From: Pseudomonadales bacterium
GTDB lineage: Bacteria > Pseudomonadota > Gammaproteobacteria > Pseudomonadales > Azotimanducaceae
Reading direction: 5' to 3'
Assembly: GCA_022448765.1 (NCBI GenBank)
Contig: JAKUTI010000003.1
Location: 1-34,397 of the forward strand
DNA: 34,397 nucleotides
The notes below the pieces were generated by a model, which was given only the letters and a program-made list of their open reading frames with translations, searched no databases and was not told the DNA's origin. Position numbers and translations under genes: made by a program. Positions 1 to 9,001 of the stretch are shown here, one piece after another; position 1 is the stretch's first letter, and the number at the start of each line of letters is the position of its first letter.

Positions 1-1095
1 GCCATGACGCACAAGTACGTGTTCGATTACCAGGAAGGTGAGACGTTTTGGTGCACCGCAGATGTCGGTTGGATTACGGGGCACTCCTATATCGTCTATG
101 GGCCCCTCGCTAACGGTGCAACAACTCTAATGTTCGAGGGAGTCCCCACGTACCCAGATGCTTCTCGATTTTGGCAGGTCGTCGACAAGCACGCCGTAAA
201 TATTTTTTATACGGCTCCCACTGCTCTTCGACAGATCATGGGTCAGGGAAATGAATTCGTCACAACAACATCGAGAGAGTCCTTACGAATTTTAGGAAGC
301 GTGGGTGAACCGATTAATCCCGAGGCTTGGGAGTGGTACCACGAGATAGTAGGTAATCGGCGTTGTCCCATTGTCGACACCTGGTGGCAGACTGAGACAG
401 GAGGAGTCATGATCACACCACTTCCTGGTGCTATCGCGCTCAAACCGGGATCTGCGACACTGCCTTTCTTTGGTATTGTGCCGGCATTGATGGACGAGCA
501 CGGCGTCATAATTGAAGACAAAGAGGCGTCCGGTAACCTCATCATAACGACAACTTGGCCCGGCCAGATAAGAACCGTATACGGAGACCATCAGCGGGTT
601 ATCGATACGTACTACTCCACCTACAAAGGGTTCTATTTCACGGGCGACGGCGCGCGACGAGATCAAGACGGCTATTACTGGATCACGGGTCGCGTCGACG
701 ACGTCATCAACGTGTCCGGGCATCGTATGGGAACCGCGGAGGTCGAAAGTGCGCTCGTTCTCCACGAAGCCGTGGCCGAAGCAGCAGTAGTTGGTTTTCC
801 CCACGAAATCAAAGGAGAAGGTATTTACGCGTACGTAACCTTGATGTCCGGTATTGAACCCACAATCGATTTGCTCGACGATTTGCTAGATCTAGTCAGA
901 GCGGAAATTGGACCGATCGCCAAACCCGACGTGATCCAGTGGGCTCCAGGGCTACCAAAAACACGCTCCGGGAAAATCATGCGGCGCATCTTACGTAAGA
1001 TTGCCGCAAACGAAGTAGACGATCTGGGCGATACATCCACGTTAGCCGAACCCAGTGTCGTCGCGGACCTGTTGAACAACCGACCGGGAACTTAA
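1..1095 (+). CDS. acs: Acetyl-CoA synthetase, C-terminal part (5' end outside window)
   Basis: AMP-forming acetate:CoA ligase, which makes acetyl-CoA from acetate, ATP and CoA through acetyl-AMP. The reading frame is open from base 1, so the gene starts upstream. About 364 codons are visible, against roughly 650 in the family, so the N-terminal 285 or so residues are missing. Counting from the ATG at base 4, the adenylate-forming motif DTWWQTETGG lies at 125-134, the hinge region YFTGDGARRDQDGYYWITGR follows, and the C-terminal PKTRSGKIMRR carries the conserved lysine at 324. In the family this lysine is needed for adenylation and is acetylated for regulation. The match to enterobacterial Acs continues through the C-terminal LGDTSTLAEP segment. 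The gene converges on pnp with 14 bases between the stops. The ATG at base 4 is internal and is not the true start. Confidence 0.97.
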   Translation, partial: AMTHKYVFDYQEGETFWCTADVGWITGHSYIVYGPLANGATTLMFEGVPTYPDASRFWQVVDKHAVNIFYTAPTALRQIMGQGNEFVTTTSRESLRILGSVGEPINPEAWEWYHEIVGNRRCPIVDTWWQTETGGVMITPLPGAIALKPGSATLPFFGIVPALMDEHGVIIEDKEASGNLIITTTWPGQIRTVYGDHQRVIDTYYSTYKGFYFTGDGARRDQDGYYWITGRVDDVINVSGHRMGTAEVESALVLHEAVAEAAVVGFPHEIKGEGIYAYVTLMSGIEPTIDLLDDLLDLVRAEIGPIAKPDVIQWAPGLPKTRSGKIMRRILRKIAANEVDDLGDTSTLAEPSVVADLLNNRPGT

Positions 1096-1109
1096 TCCGA
1101 AGGAGGACT

Positions 1110-3188
1110 TTAACCCGAACTTTCTACTTCGCGCATCGAGAGCTTGATTCGACCACGTTGGTCAACATCTAGAACTACTACGTCAACGTTCTGGCCTTCT
1201 TCCAGATAGTCTGAAACTTTTTCGACTCGCTCTTCAGCAATTTGAGAAATGTGTAACAACCCATCCTTACCTGGAAGGATGCTTATGAAAGCCCCGAAAT
1301 CGACGATTCGTTCGACACGTCCATTATAAATTTTCCCGATTTCCGCTTCGGCTGTAATTTCCTCAATCATCGATACGGCCGCATTCTTTGACTCGGCGCT
1401 ATCGGCATAAATCCGAACGCTACCATCATCCTCGATATCGATGTCCGCACCCGTTTCTTCTGTAATTCCTCGAATCGTGGCACCGCCCTTACCAATTACA
1501 TCGCGAATTTTATCCGGATGGACTTTCAACACGACCATCGAAGGTGCATTTTCTGATACATCTGCGCGTGGCTCGGAAATGACTTTACTCATCTCGCCCA
1601 AGATGTGAATTCTTGCATCGTGAGCCTGATTGAGGGCATCTTCCATGATGTTCTCTGTCACTCCTTGGATCTTTATGTCCATTTGCAAGGCCGTGACTCC
1701 TCGCATAGTTCCCGCAACCTTAAAATCCATGTCTCCCAAATGATCCTCATCGCCCAAAATGTCAGTAAGCACCGCGTACCGATTTCCGTCTTTAACGAGT
1801 CCCATGGCCACTCCCGCAACGGCGTTGGAGATAGGAACGCCAGCGTCCATTAACGCCAGAGACGTACCACAAACACTCGCCATGGAACTCGAGCCATTAC
1901 TCTCTGTAATTTCGGAGACGACTCGAAGCGTGTATGGGAAGTCATCTTGTTTCGGCAAAACGGCTGCTATACCTCGGCGTGCTAGACGCCCATGCCCAAT
2001 TTCACGTCGCTTCGGCCCGCCCATGAAACCAGCCTCGCCTACACAATAAGGGGGAAAGTTGTAGTGCAACATGAAGTGATCCTTAAAATTCCCTTCCAAG
2101 GCATCGATCATCGCCGCGTCACGCAGAGGCCCAAGCGTCGTCACAACGATGGCTTGGGTCTCCCCACGCTGAAACAATGCCGACCCATGCGTCTTAGGAA
2201 GCGTTCCAACTTCAACACTGATCGGTCGCACCGTCTTGAGATCTCGACCGTCTATGCGAGGTTCACCGTTCAAAACCCGCTCACGAACAATTTTCTTTTC
2301 GAGCTCGCCGAAGGCAGAGGACACATCTTTGGGATCACTTTCTCCTTCAAATTTAACGACGGCATCGTCGCGAAGTTCGTGCACTCGTTTTAGCCGAGTC
2401 TTTTTGTCCGTGACTCGATATGCCTCTCCAAGACCGTCACCGAACGCTTGTCTCACATTGTTCGTTAATTCCTCATTCTCTATCGGCGGGACAAATTCCC
2501 ACGCTTCGTTCCCCACATCCAACGCCATTTCACTTATAGCTTTAATCGCAACTTGCATTTCTTGATGCCCAAAAAGCACCGCCCCGAGCATTTGATCCTC
2601 CGACAATTCGGCAGCTTCCGACTCCACCATCAGCACTGCCGACTCGGTTCCAGCCACAACCATGTTGAGCTTGGAGTCCGCTAACGCCTCGTATCCAGGA
2701 TTGAGAAGATATTGGCCTTGCTCGAGTCCGACCCTTGCTGCGCCGATCGGGCCCGCAAACGGTACGCCCGAAATTGCCAGCGCAGCCGACGTCCCGATCA
2801 TGGAGATAATGTCGGGATCCATATCCTTATCCACTGACATCACAGTAGGTATGACTTGTACTTCGTTCATAAACCCTTTCGGAAACAGTGGGCGAATGGG
2901 ACGGTCTATGAGTCTACATGTCAGGGTTTCTTTTTCGCTGGGACGTCCTTCTCGACGAAAAAAACTGCCGGGGATTTTGCCTGCCGCGTACGTACGCTCT
3001 TGATAGTTAACCGTTAGCGGGAAAAAATCCTGTCCGGGTTTTGCGTCAGGCATCGCGACCACAGTACAGAGAACCACTGTATCTCCCATGCACGCAACCA
3101 CAGCACCCGACGCCTGTTTTGCGACGCTGCCTGCCTCTAGCGAAACTTTGTGTCCACCGTACTCGAACTCTTTTCTAATCTTGTTCAA
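1110..3188 (-). CDS. pnp: Polyribonucleotide nucleotidyltransferase (PNPase)
   Basis: Phosphorolytic 3'-to-5' exoribonuclease, which forms a trimeric ring and joins the RNA degradosome in many proteobacteria. At 692 residues it is slightly shorter than the E. coli enzyme (711) and ends just after the S1 domain. Visible parts are the first RNase PH-like core with PGSFFRREGRPSE, the helical linker, the second core with ITESNGSSSMASVCG and the catalytic aspartates in GDEDHLGDMDF, a KH domain with the GxxG loop VIGKGGATIRGI, and the S1 domain (VDFGAFISILPGKDGLLHIS). I assign a TTG start because AGGAG lies six bases upstream and the protein then begins like its family. It is last in the rimP-nusA-infB-rbfA-truB-rpsO-pnp run, 19 bases after rpsO, a position conserved in gammaproteobacteria. 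No clear terminator is visible in the 14-base gap to acs. Confidence 0.98.
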   Translation of the reverse strand: MNKIRKEFEYGGHKVSLEAGSVAKQASGAVVACMGDTVVLCTVVAMPDAKPGQDFFPLTVNYQERTYAAGKIPGSFFRREGRPSEKETLTCRLIDRPIRPLFPKGFMNEVQVIPTVMSVDKDMDPDIISMIGTSAALAISGVPFAGPIGAARVGLEQGQYLLNPGYEALADSKLNMVVAGTESAVLMVESEAAELSEDQMLGAVLFGHQEMQVAIKAISEMALDVGNEAWEFVPPIENEELTNNVRQAFGDGLGEAYRVTDKKTRLKRVHELRDDAVVKFEGESDPKDVSSAFGELEKKIVRERVLNGEPRIDGRDLKTVRPISVEVGTLPKTHGSALFQRGETQAIVVTTLGPLRDAAMIDALEGNFKDHFMLHYNFPPYCVGEAGFMGGPKRREIGHGRLARRGIAAVLPKQDDFPYTLRVVSEITESNGSSSMASVCGTSLALMDAGVPISNAVAGVAMGLVKDGNRYAVLTDILGDEDHLGDMDFKVAGTMRGVTALQMDIKIQGVTENIMEDALNQAHDARIHILGEMSKVISEPRADVSENAPSMVVLKVHPDKIRDVIGKGGATIRGITEETGADIDIEDDGSVRIYADSAESKNAAVSMIEEITAEAEIGKIYNGRVERIVDFGAFISILPGKDGLLHISQIAEERVEKVSDYLEEGQNVDVVVLDVDQRGRIKLSMREVESSG

Positions 3189-3207
3189 TTGCCTCTCCTA
3201 TAGCGGG

Positions 3208-3477
3208 CTATCTTCTGAGTCCCAAGCGCTCAATAAGCGCGGCATAACGTTTTCGATCCTTGCCTCTAAGATAATCTAGAAGTTTCCTTCTTTGATTGAC
3301 CATCCGAATTAATCCCCGACGGGAATGGTGATCTTTCGTGTGATCACGAAAATGTTCCTGCAGGGAATTTATGTTCTGTGACAGTAACGCTACCTGAACT
3401 TCTGGCGATCCGGTGTCGTTATCACTCAATCGATATTCTTCTACGATCCTATTTTTTTCTTCGGCACTAAGAGCCAT
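3208..3477 (-). CDS. rpsO: 30S ribosomal protein S15
   Basis: Primary 16S rRNA-binding protein that nucleates the central domain of the 30S subunit. At 89 residues it has the usual length. It shows the family signature: DTGSPEVQVALLS, then HFRDHTKDHHSRRGL and the basic MVNQRRKLLDYL helix. The ATG start is supported by GGAG eight bases upstream. It lies between truB (48-base gap) and pnp (19-base gap). In E. coli S15 represses its own translation through a structured leader. The gap upstream here also contains an inverted repeat next to the Shine-Dalgarno sequence, listed separately. Confidence 0.98.
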   Translation of the reverse strand: MALSAEEKNRIVEEYRLSDNDTGSPEVQVALLSQNINSLQEHFRDHTKDHHSRRGLIRMVNQRRKLLDYLRGKDRKRYAALIERLGLRR

Positions 3478-3488
3478 CAGATTTCTCC

Positions 3489-3526
3489 AATATGCTTAAA
3501 ATACGGAAGGTGGAACCACGCATATT
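3489..3526 (-). promoter_or_regulatory. Inverted repeat in the rpsO leader beside the ribosome binding site
   Basis: On the minus strand AATATGC (3526-3520) is matched perfectly by GCATATT (3495-3489) across a 24-base loop. The 3' arm abuts the GGAG that serves the rpsO start. Folding would place the ribosome binding site at the base of a stem. S15 is known to autoregulate by binding its leader in several bacteria with unrelated leader structures, so a regulatory role is plausible. The 5' arm overlaps the truB stop codon. The structure is inferred by eye only. Confidence 0.4.
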
Positions 3527-4458
3527 TACAGTTCCCTTCCTCCGAAAATGAGGCGACGCGGCGCTATGCGACCGTCCTCAATAATTTCTCCCATCCCCAA
3601 AAACCATTCATCGTTAGCGTTAGCACCCGACTCACGCAATTGAACCCAACCTTCGGCGGGTGCGTGCGGTACCACAACCGGTTGACCTTGCCGTAGATAG
3701 TACGCCGAAGCTTCACTCAAACGAACGCTCGGCCATTGGCTTACTGCACTCGAAACAGGAGCGAGCAACGTGTCTAGTCGACCCTCGGTCCGAGCACTTT
3801 CAATTTCGCCCAATGTCACCGAATCTGATTCCTTGAAGGGTCCTGCCACGAGCCGGCGTAATTCCACAACGTGAGCCCCGCATTTCAGTTGTTCACCGAG
3901 ATCGTCCGCTATGGTCCTAACATACGTGCCCTTACTGCAGTGCACTTGCAACGTTATTTCAGACCCCAGGAACGTTAACAATTCGATGGAATAAACGGTT
4001 ATCCGTCGTGATTCTCTCTCGACGTCAACACCTTCTCGAGCATACTGATAAAGAGGTTTCCCCTGGTACTTAATCGCTGAGTACATGGAAGGAATCTGGT
4101 CGATTTCTCCTCGGAAACCCTCCAGCGCTTGCTCGACGCGATCCTCGGTAACATTTTCGATACTCCGCCGTTTAACTATGTCGGCGTCCGCATCACCGCT
4201 TGCCGTCCGAATACCCAATTTAAGTTTCACCCAGTATGTCTTGTCGGAAGTAAGCAAGAACCTGGAAAACTTGGTCGCCTCTCCAAAACAAAGGGGCAAT
4301 ACTCCGGTCGCCAGTGGATCAAGACTCCCCGTGTGCCCAACTTTTCGCGCTCCAAATAACGACTTGACACGTTGGACCGCTGCGCTGGAAGTTATGCCCT
4401 GCGGTTTATCCAAAACAATAACTCCGCTGACATCTCGACCTTTTCGACTACGCCCCAT
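3526..4458 (-). CDS. truB: tRNA pseudouridine-55 synthase
   Basis: Converts U55 to pseudouridine in the T loop of elongator tRNAs and also acts as a tRNA folding chaperone. At 310 residues it has the normal length. The catalytic motif GHTGSLDPLATGVLPLC lies at 41-57 with the nucleophilic Asp47. SKGTYVRTIADDLGE follows in the middle of the protein, and a C-terminal PUA-like region includes YYLRQGQPV. ATG start. The N-terminus overlaps the end of rbfA by 11 bases, which suggests translational coupling inside the nusA-infB operon. Confidence 0.97.
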   Translation of the reverse strand: MGRSRKGRDVSGVIVLDKPQGITSSAAVQRVKSLFGARKVGHTGSLDPLATGVLPLCFGEATKFSRFLLTSDKTYWVKLKLGIRTASGDADADIVKRRSIENVTEDRVEQALEGFRGEIDQIPSMYSAIKYQGKPLYQYAREGVDVERESRRITVYSIELLTFLGSEITLQVHCSKGTYVRTIADDLGEQLKCGAHVVELRRLVAGPFKESDSVTLGEIESARTEGRLDTLLAPVSSAVSQWPSVRLSEASAYYLRQGQPVVVPHAPAEGWVQLRESGANANDEWFLGMGEIIEDGRIAPRRLIFGGREL

Positions 4459-4873
4459 TTAAAGTTTCCGAGCGCGGTACGCAGTCATCTCGTCCATGAT
4501 CGGAAGCTACCGCCCGATCAATTAATGCTTCGAGCTCAGGGCCACTTTGGATCAAGTCATCGTAATGGAAGCGTAGTGCAGGAGTGGTCCGCATACCATG
4601 GCGTCTGGCTAAAACCGAACGCAGGAAGCCGGCGGCACCTTGCAGTGCGCGCAGGACCTCATCTTTATCTTTTTCTTGTTGAGCCGAAACGGTAGTGAAA
4701 TAGACATCAGCATAAGAGAGGTCCCTACTAACTACGACGTCCGTGATAGACAACATGCCAACCCTTGGATCGCGCATTTCACGTTGAACGGCTTCCGCGA
4801 GTTCCTTACGCAAAAAGTCTCCAACACGAAGCTCTCGGCCACTTGTCCGGTGTTCACGCGAAGCCAGTTTCAC
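4448..4873 (-). CDS. rbfA: 30S ribosome-binding factor A
   Basis: Late 30S assembly factor that helps form the 5'-end helix of 16S rRNA and is important in the cold. It is a single KH-fold domain protein. At 141 residues it is close to the family length. Recognisable segments are RVGDFLRKELAEAVQ, then DPRVGMLSITDVVVSRDLSYADVYFTT in two blocks, and RHGMRTTPALRFHYDD near the end. The GTG start overlaps the infB stop as GTGA, giving a 4-base overlap, and the end overlaps truB by 11 bases. The tight packing points to translational coupling along the operon. Confidence 0.96.
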   Translation of the reverse strand: MKLASREHRTSGRELRVGDFLRKELAEAVQREMRDPRVGMLSITDVVVSRDLSYADVYFTTVSAQQEKDKDEVLRALQGAAGFLRSVLARRHGMRTTPALRFHYDDLIQSGPELEALIDRAVASDHGRDDCVPRSETLNGA

Positions 4874-7446
4874 AGCGCTCTTGCAACTTCTGAGGTGTCA
4901 AAAACTTCAATTTTGTCACCCGATCGAACATCGTTATAGTTACGCACGCCGATACCACACTCAAGGCCATTTCTAACCTCGCCTACATCATCTTTGAATC
5001 GCCGAAGTGACTCTAATTCGCCTTCGTAGATCACAACATTCTCTCTCAATACGCGGATGCTTTTGTTACGAAACATGGTTCCTTCGACCACCATACAACC
5101 CGCTATTTGGCCGTATCTCGGAGATTCGAATACATCCCGCACTTCCGCAGTACCTACGATTTCTTCACGAATCTCCGGAGCCAGCATACCTTCTAGTATC
5201 GTCTTAACATCGTCGAGCAATTCGTAGATGACACTGTAATACCTGAGTTCGATCCCTTCTTTCTCGATCAATTCTTTCGCTGAATTATCCGCCCTTACAT
5301 TAAAACCAAAAACGACCGCATCGTAAGTCATAGCCATCGTGGCATCCGATTCGGATATGCCCCCTACACCCGAGCCCAGCACATTTACCTGCACTTCCTC
5401 ATTGCCAATCTCGGCAAAAGATTGCGTTATAGCCTCGAGGGAACCACGTACATCTGTCTTTAAAACCAATTTGAGGATTCTTTTTTCACCTTTCCCAAGG
5501 TTTGCAAACATATTGTCTAACTTGGCCGCTTGCTGCAGTGCTTGACGCTGTTCTTGACTCCGATCGGCACGAAACTCCGCTAGTTCTCGGGCACTTCGAT
5601 CGTCTGCTGTCACTGAGAAGTCATCGCCCGCATCAGGAGTTCCGTTTAATCCAAGAACCTCGACCGGCATGGATGGACCAGCACTCACTATGGTCTGACC
5701 CTGGTCGTTCACTAGAGCTCTTACTTTGCCGAATGTCTCTCCTGCAATAATTACGTCGCCTTGGCACAGCGTTCCGTTCTGGACTAAGACGGGTGCTACT
5801 GGTCCTCGTCCTCGTTCTAATTTTGATTCGATTACAACGCCACGCCCCGGTGCGTCGATGACGGCCTTCAGCTCTAGAATTTCGGCTTGTAAATTCACCG
5901 CCTCAAGAAGCGCTTCAATACCCTCACCCGTTTCGGCAGAAACATTCACAAACTGAGTATCTCCACCCCACTCTTCTGGTATGACGTCAATCGCGGCGAG
6001 TTCGTTTCGAACTCGTTCCGGGTCAGCCCCCTCTAAATCGATTTTGTTGACTGCGACAACTAGCGGCACCTCGGCGGCTTTTGCATGCTGGACAGCTTCC
6101 TCGGTCTGGGGCATGACTCCATCATCCGCAGCGCACACGAGAATGACGACGTCCGTCGCCATCGCGCCACGAGCGCGCATCGCAGTAAACGCCGCGTGAC
6201 CGGGCGTGTCTATGAAAGAAATGTCCCCATGGGGAGTTTCCACAAGGTATGCGCCAATGTGTTGAGTAATTCCGCCCGCCTCACCTGCAACAACACGCGA
6301 CTTCCGTATGTAGTCTAAAAGCGAAGTCTTCCCATGGTCGACATGCCCCATGACCGTTACAACGACGGATCGCGAGACTAGTTCGCCCTCTACTTTCAAG
6401 GACTCTTCTAATTCTTGTTCTATCTGGTCCTCAGCAACAATCCTCACGCTGTGGCCCATTTCCTCGACCACCAAGACAGCGGTGTCTTGATCGATAGTCT
6501 GATTAATAGTTGCCATGACACCCATTCCCATAAGTGTCTTGATAACTTCTCCCGTTTTGACTGACATCCGCTGTGCGAGGTCGCCAACAGAAACCAATTG
6601 ACCAATCTCAACTTCTCTCCGAATTTCGTCTAGCGGCTTGGAGAACTCTCCCCCTTGTTTTTCTTGCTGAAGTGCTACTCGCTGCTTCATCCGGCGAGAT
6701 TCTTTCTTTAATGACAACTCACGCCGACGGGTTCGTTCTCCACTTGGAAGCCCAGACCGATCGCGATCACGATCGCGACTTTGACTCTTGCCCCTTTTAT
6801 TTCCCTTTTCCGCCGCCTGCACCTGCGCCTGCGCCTGCGCCGCGGCTTGGGCAACAGCGTCTATCTCCGCTTTTTCTTCTCTAACTTTTGCTCCCGCAAT
6901 AGATTTCGATTCATCCTTAGCTTGTACCTGTTCGGCATCGGGTTCACTTTCTGCGGCTAACTCCGCCTTTTCTCGCAGTTCAGCTTCTTCCTTTTTGCGA
7001 GTGGCTTCGGCCCTACCTTCTTGTTCAGCTGTTTGTCGACGCTCCTCCTCCAAACGAATCCGCTCCGCTTCGATTTGAAGATGACTCGGATCCGTCACGA
7101 TCTCGGAATCCGACACGCTCGACTCGCCATCTGTTACCGATTCAGTTTCAGCGCGTTTCACGTAGGTCCGTTTACGACGCGTCTCAACTTTTACGCCACG
7201 ACCACCCTTGCCCATTTTCAGAGTGCTCTGAGCGCGTCTTTTCAACGTAATTTTTTTGGGGGAGACGGTTTTAGACTCGGCGCTTTGCCCGCCTTTTAAG
7301 AAAGCCAACAGGCCTTGTTTATCTTCATCCGACACGAGATCGGCTTCTTCGCTCTGAGGTAAGCCGGCCTGGTGCATTTGTTTTAGCAGTTTCTCGATTG
7401 GAACACCGGTGGTCTCAGCGAGTTGTTTTACCGTTACCTCAGCCAT
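4870..7446 (-). CDS. infB: Translation initiation factor IF-2
   Basis: GTPase that brings fMet-tRNA to the 30S subunit and promotes subunit joining. It has 858 residues. An N-terminal IF2 module lies at about 1-50. A long charged, low-complexity linker follows (about 60-265), with an Ala/Gln repeat and an Arg/Asp repeat. A second IF2 N-like module is at about 275-330. The GTPase domain carries G1 GHVDHGKT (367-374), G3 DTPGH (413-417) and G4 NKID (467-470). The C-terminal beta-barrel and initiator-binding domains complete the protein. ATG start, 18 bases after nusA. It shares the operon with the initiator tRNA gene upstream, so factor and substrate are made from linked transcription. Confidence 0.98.
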   Translation of the reverse strand: MAEVTVKQLAETTGVPIEKLLKQMHQAGLPQSEEADLVSDEDKQGLLAFLKGGQSAESKTVSPKKITLKRRAQSTLKMGKGGRGVKVETRRKRTYVKRAETESVTDGESSVSDSEIVTDPSHLQIEAERIRLEEERRQTAEQEGRAEATRKKEEAELREKAELAAESEPDAEQVQAKDESKSIAGAKVREEKAEIDAVAQAAAQAQAQVQAAEKGNKRGKSQSRDRDRDRSGLPSGERTRRRELSLKKESRRMKQRVALQQEKQGGEFSKPLDEIRREVEIGQLVSVGDLAQRMSVKTGEVIKTLMGMGVMATINQTIDQDTAVLVVEEMGHSVRIVAEDQIEQELEESLKVEGELVSRSVVVTVMGHVDHGKTSLLDYIRKSRVVAGEAGGITQHIGAYLVETPHGDISFIDTPGHAAFTAMRARGAMATDVVILVCAADDGVMPQTEEAVQHAKAAEVPLVVAVNKIDLEGADPERVRNELAAIDVIPEEWGGDTQFVNVSAETGEGIEALLEAVNLQAEILELKAVIDAPGRGVVIESKLERGRGPVAPVLVQNGTLCQGDVIIAGETFGKVRALVNDQGQTIVSAGPSMPVEVLGLNGTPDAGDDFSVTADDRSARELAEFRADRSQEQRQALQQAAKLDNMFANLGKGEKRILKLVLKTDVRGSLEAITQSFAEIGNEEVQVNVLGSGVGGISESDATMAMTYDAVVFGFNVRADNSAKELIEKEGIELRYYSVIYELLDDVKTILEGMLAPEIREEIVGTAEVRDVFESPRYGQIAGCMVVEGTMFRNKSIRVLRENVVIYEGELESLRRFKDDVGEVRNGLECGIGVRNYNDVRSGDKIEVFDTSEVARAL
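6816..6839 (-). repeat. Four tandem 6-bp units inside infB
   Basis: Four consecutive six-base units (cctgca once, cctgcg three times on the plus strand) encode an Ala-Gln run in the IF2 linker. A second, shorter imperfect repeat of gatcgc/gatcac units just upstream on the plus strand encodes Arg-Asp pairs. The units are in frame, so a change in copy number would only alter linker length. Confidence 0.8.
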
Positions 7447-7464
7447 GCGTGTCTCTGCTTAGAA

Positions 7465-8991
7465 TTAGTTTGGCTCTTTGACATCAGTCTCTTCGAACCA
7501 CGGTGCACGAGCCGTCATGATGAGATCAGCCGCTTCGTCTTCGTCCAGATCTTCAACGATTTCAATTAGCTCGGGTATCGCTAATTCTGCCAAGTCCTCC
7601 ATGGAAGTTACGCCAGCTGCCGCCATCGACCTAGCCAACTCGTCGGTCATGCCTTGCATCGTTAACAGATCCTCTTGCGGCTCATTACCATCCCGTTGTT
7701 CTTCCGAAGCAATCGCTCTAGTAAGCATCGCGTCCTTAGCACGATTCCGCAATTCGTCAACGATTTCTTCGTCAAATCCATCGATAGCGCTGAGCTCCTC
7801 GAGCGGTACGTATGCCACCTCTTCAACAGTCGTAAACCCCTCCTCAACAAGCACAGCTGCCACATCCTCATCGACTGATAGTGCAGTCATAAAATTAGCC
7901 ACATATTGTTGGGCCTCATCCTGTTGCTTCTGAACTGCCTCATCTTCGGTCATGATGTTCAGTCTCCAGCCGGTCAATTCGGTAGCAAGCCGGACATTCT
8001 GCCCACCCCGCCCAATCGCTTGCGCAAGGTTATCTTCCGCAACAGCTATATCCATAGAATGCGCGTCTTCATCCATAACAATCGATGCAACTTCCGCTGG
8101 GCTCATCGCATTAATAGCTAGTTGTGCGGGATTCTCATCCCATAAAACTACGTCGACCCTTTCCCCTGCTAGTTCTCCAGAAACCGCCTGGACTCGAGAT
8201 CCTCGCATGCCGACGCATGCTCCCACCGCATCTATTCGCCCATCGTTCGTCGTGACCGCTATCTTCGCCCGCGAACCCGGATCTCTCGCCGCCCCTCGAA
8301 TCTCGATTACGCTTTCCGCAATTTCTGGTACTTCAAGCTTGAAGAGTTCTATCAGCATCGCTGACGAGGTTCGCGTCAAAATGATCTGTGGACCGCGAGC
8401 ATCAGGACGCACTTCAAGAAGAAACGCACGCATACGATCGCCCATACGAAAAGTTTCTCGCGGAATCAGGTGTTCTCGGAGTAAAACAGCCTCCGCATTA
8501 TTACCGAGATCAACGATGACCGAATCGCGCGAGGTTTTCTTGACAATTCCGCTTACTAGCTCGCCAACCCTTGGCATATACTCCTGTATGACCTTTTCTC
8601 GCTCAGCCTCCCGAACTTTCTGCATGATTACTTGGCGAGCAGTTTGAGCAACGATTCGACCAAACGCGACCGATTCAGCCGGCTCTTCCCAAACATCACC
8701 AATCCCAAGACTAGGGTCTTTGTCTTTCGCTTCCTCGGGGGCTAGTTGAGCGTCTGGATTAAAGGGGTCTTCTTCATCTAACTCGCCTGGATCAACCACC
8801 AACCAGGTCCTGAAAGTTTCGTAATCGCCGGTCTCCCAGTCGATTGAAACTCGAAATTCAGCGTCGTCTCGACGCCGCCTTTTCGTTGCTGTCGCAAGAG
8901 CCACCTCGATCGCGTCACAAACAATTTCTTTCGATACACCTTTTTCGTTCGAGACTGAATCTACAGCGCTAAGTATGTCTTTCGTTAGCAT
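7465..8991 (-). CDS. nusA: Transcription termination/antitermination factor NusA
   Basis: RNA polymerase-bound factor that modulates pausing, Rho-independent termination and rRNA antitermination. Starting at the ATG at 8991 it has 508 residues, like E. coli (495). The N-terminal polymerase-binding domain is followed by an S1 domain (GELVSGIVKKTSRDSVIVDLGNN, in two blocks), then KH1 and KH2 (KIAVTTNDGRIDAVGACVGM; IGRGGQNVRLATELTGW). Two acidic repeats close the protein, the first around DVAAVLVEEGFTTVEEVAY and the second ending in ADLIMTARAPWF. A TTG six codons upstream is possible, but the family begins with the ATG version. It lies 10 bases after rimP. Confidence 0.97.
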   Translation of the reverse strand: MLTKDILSAVDSVSNEKGVSKEIVCDAIEVALATATKRRRRDDAEFRVSIDWETGDYETFRTWLVVDPGELDEEDPFNPDAQLAPEEAKDKDPSLGIGDVWEEPAESVAFGRIVAQTARQVIMQKVREAEREKVIQEYMPRVGELVSGIVKKTSRDSVIVDLGNNAEAVLLREHLIPRETFRMGDRMRAFLLEVRPDARGPQIILTRTSSAMLIELFKLEVPEIAESVIEIRGAARDPGSRAKIAVTTNDGRIDAVGACVGMRGSRVQAVSGELAGERVDVVLWDENPAQLAINAMSPAEVASIVMDEDAHSMDIAVAEDNLAQAIGRGGQNVRLATELTGWRLNIMTEDEAVQKQQDEAQQYVANFMTALSVDEDVAAVLVEEGFTTVEEVAYVPLEELSAIDGFDEEIVDELRNRAKDAMLTRAIASEEQRDGNEPQEDLLTMQGMTDELARSMAAAGVTSMEDLAELAIPELIEIVEDLDEDEAADLIMTARAPWFEETDVKEPN

Positions 8992-9001
8992 CAAGCTGAC
9001 C

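Noticed and set aside
292..804. 170-residue minus-strand frame
   Set aside because: Lies wholly antisense to acs, which has clear family motifs; no homology or ribosome binding site seen.
7952..8647. 231-residue plus-strand frame rich in Ser, Ala and Arg
   Set aside because: Antisense shadow of nusA; composition is typical of a reversed reading frame.
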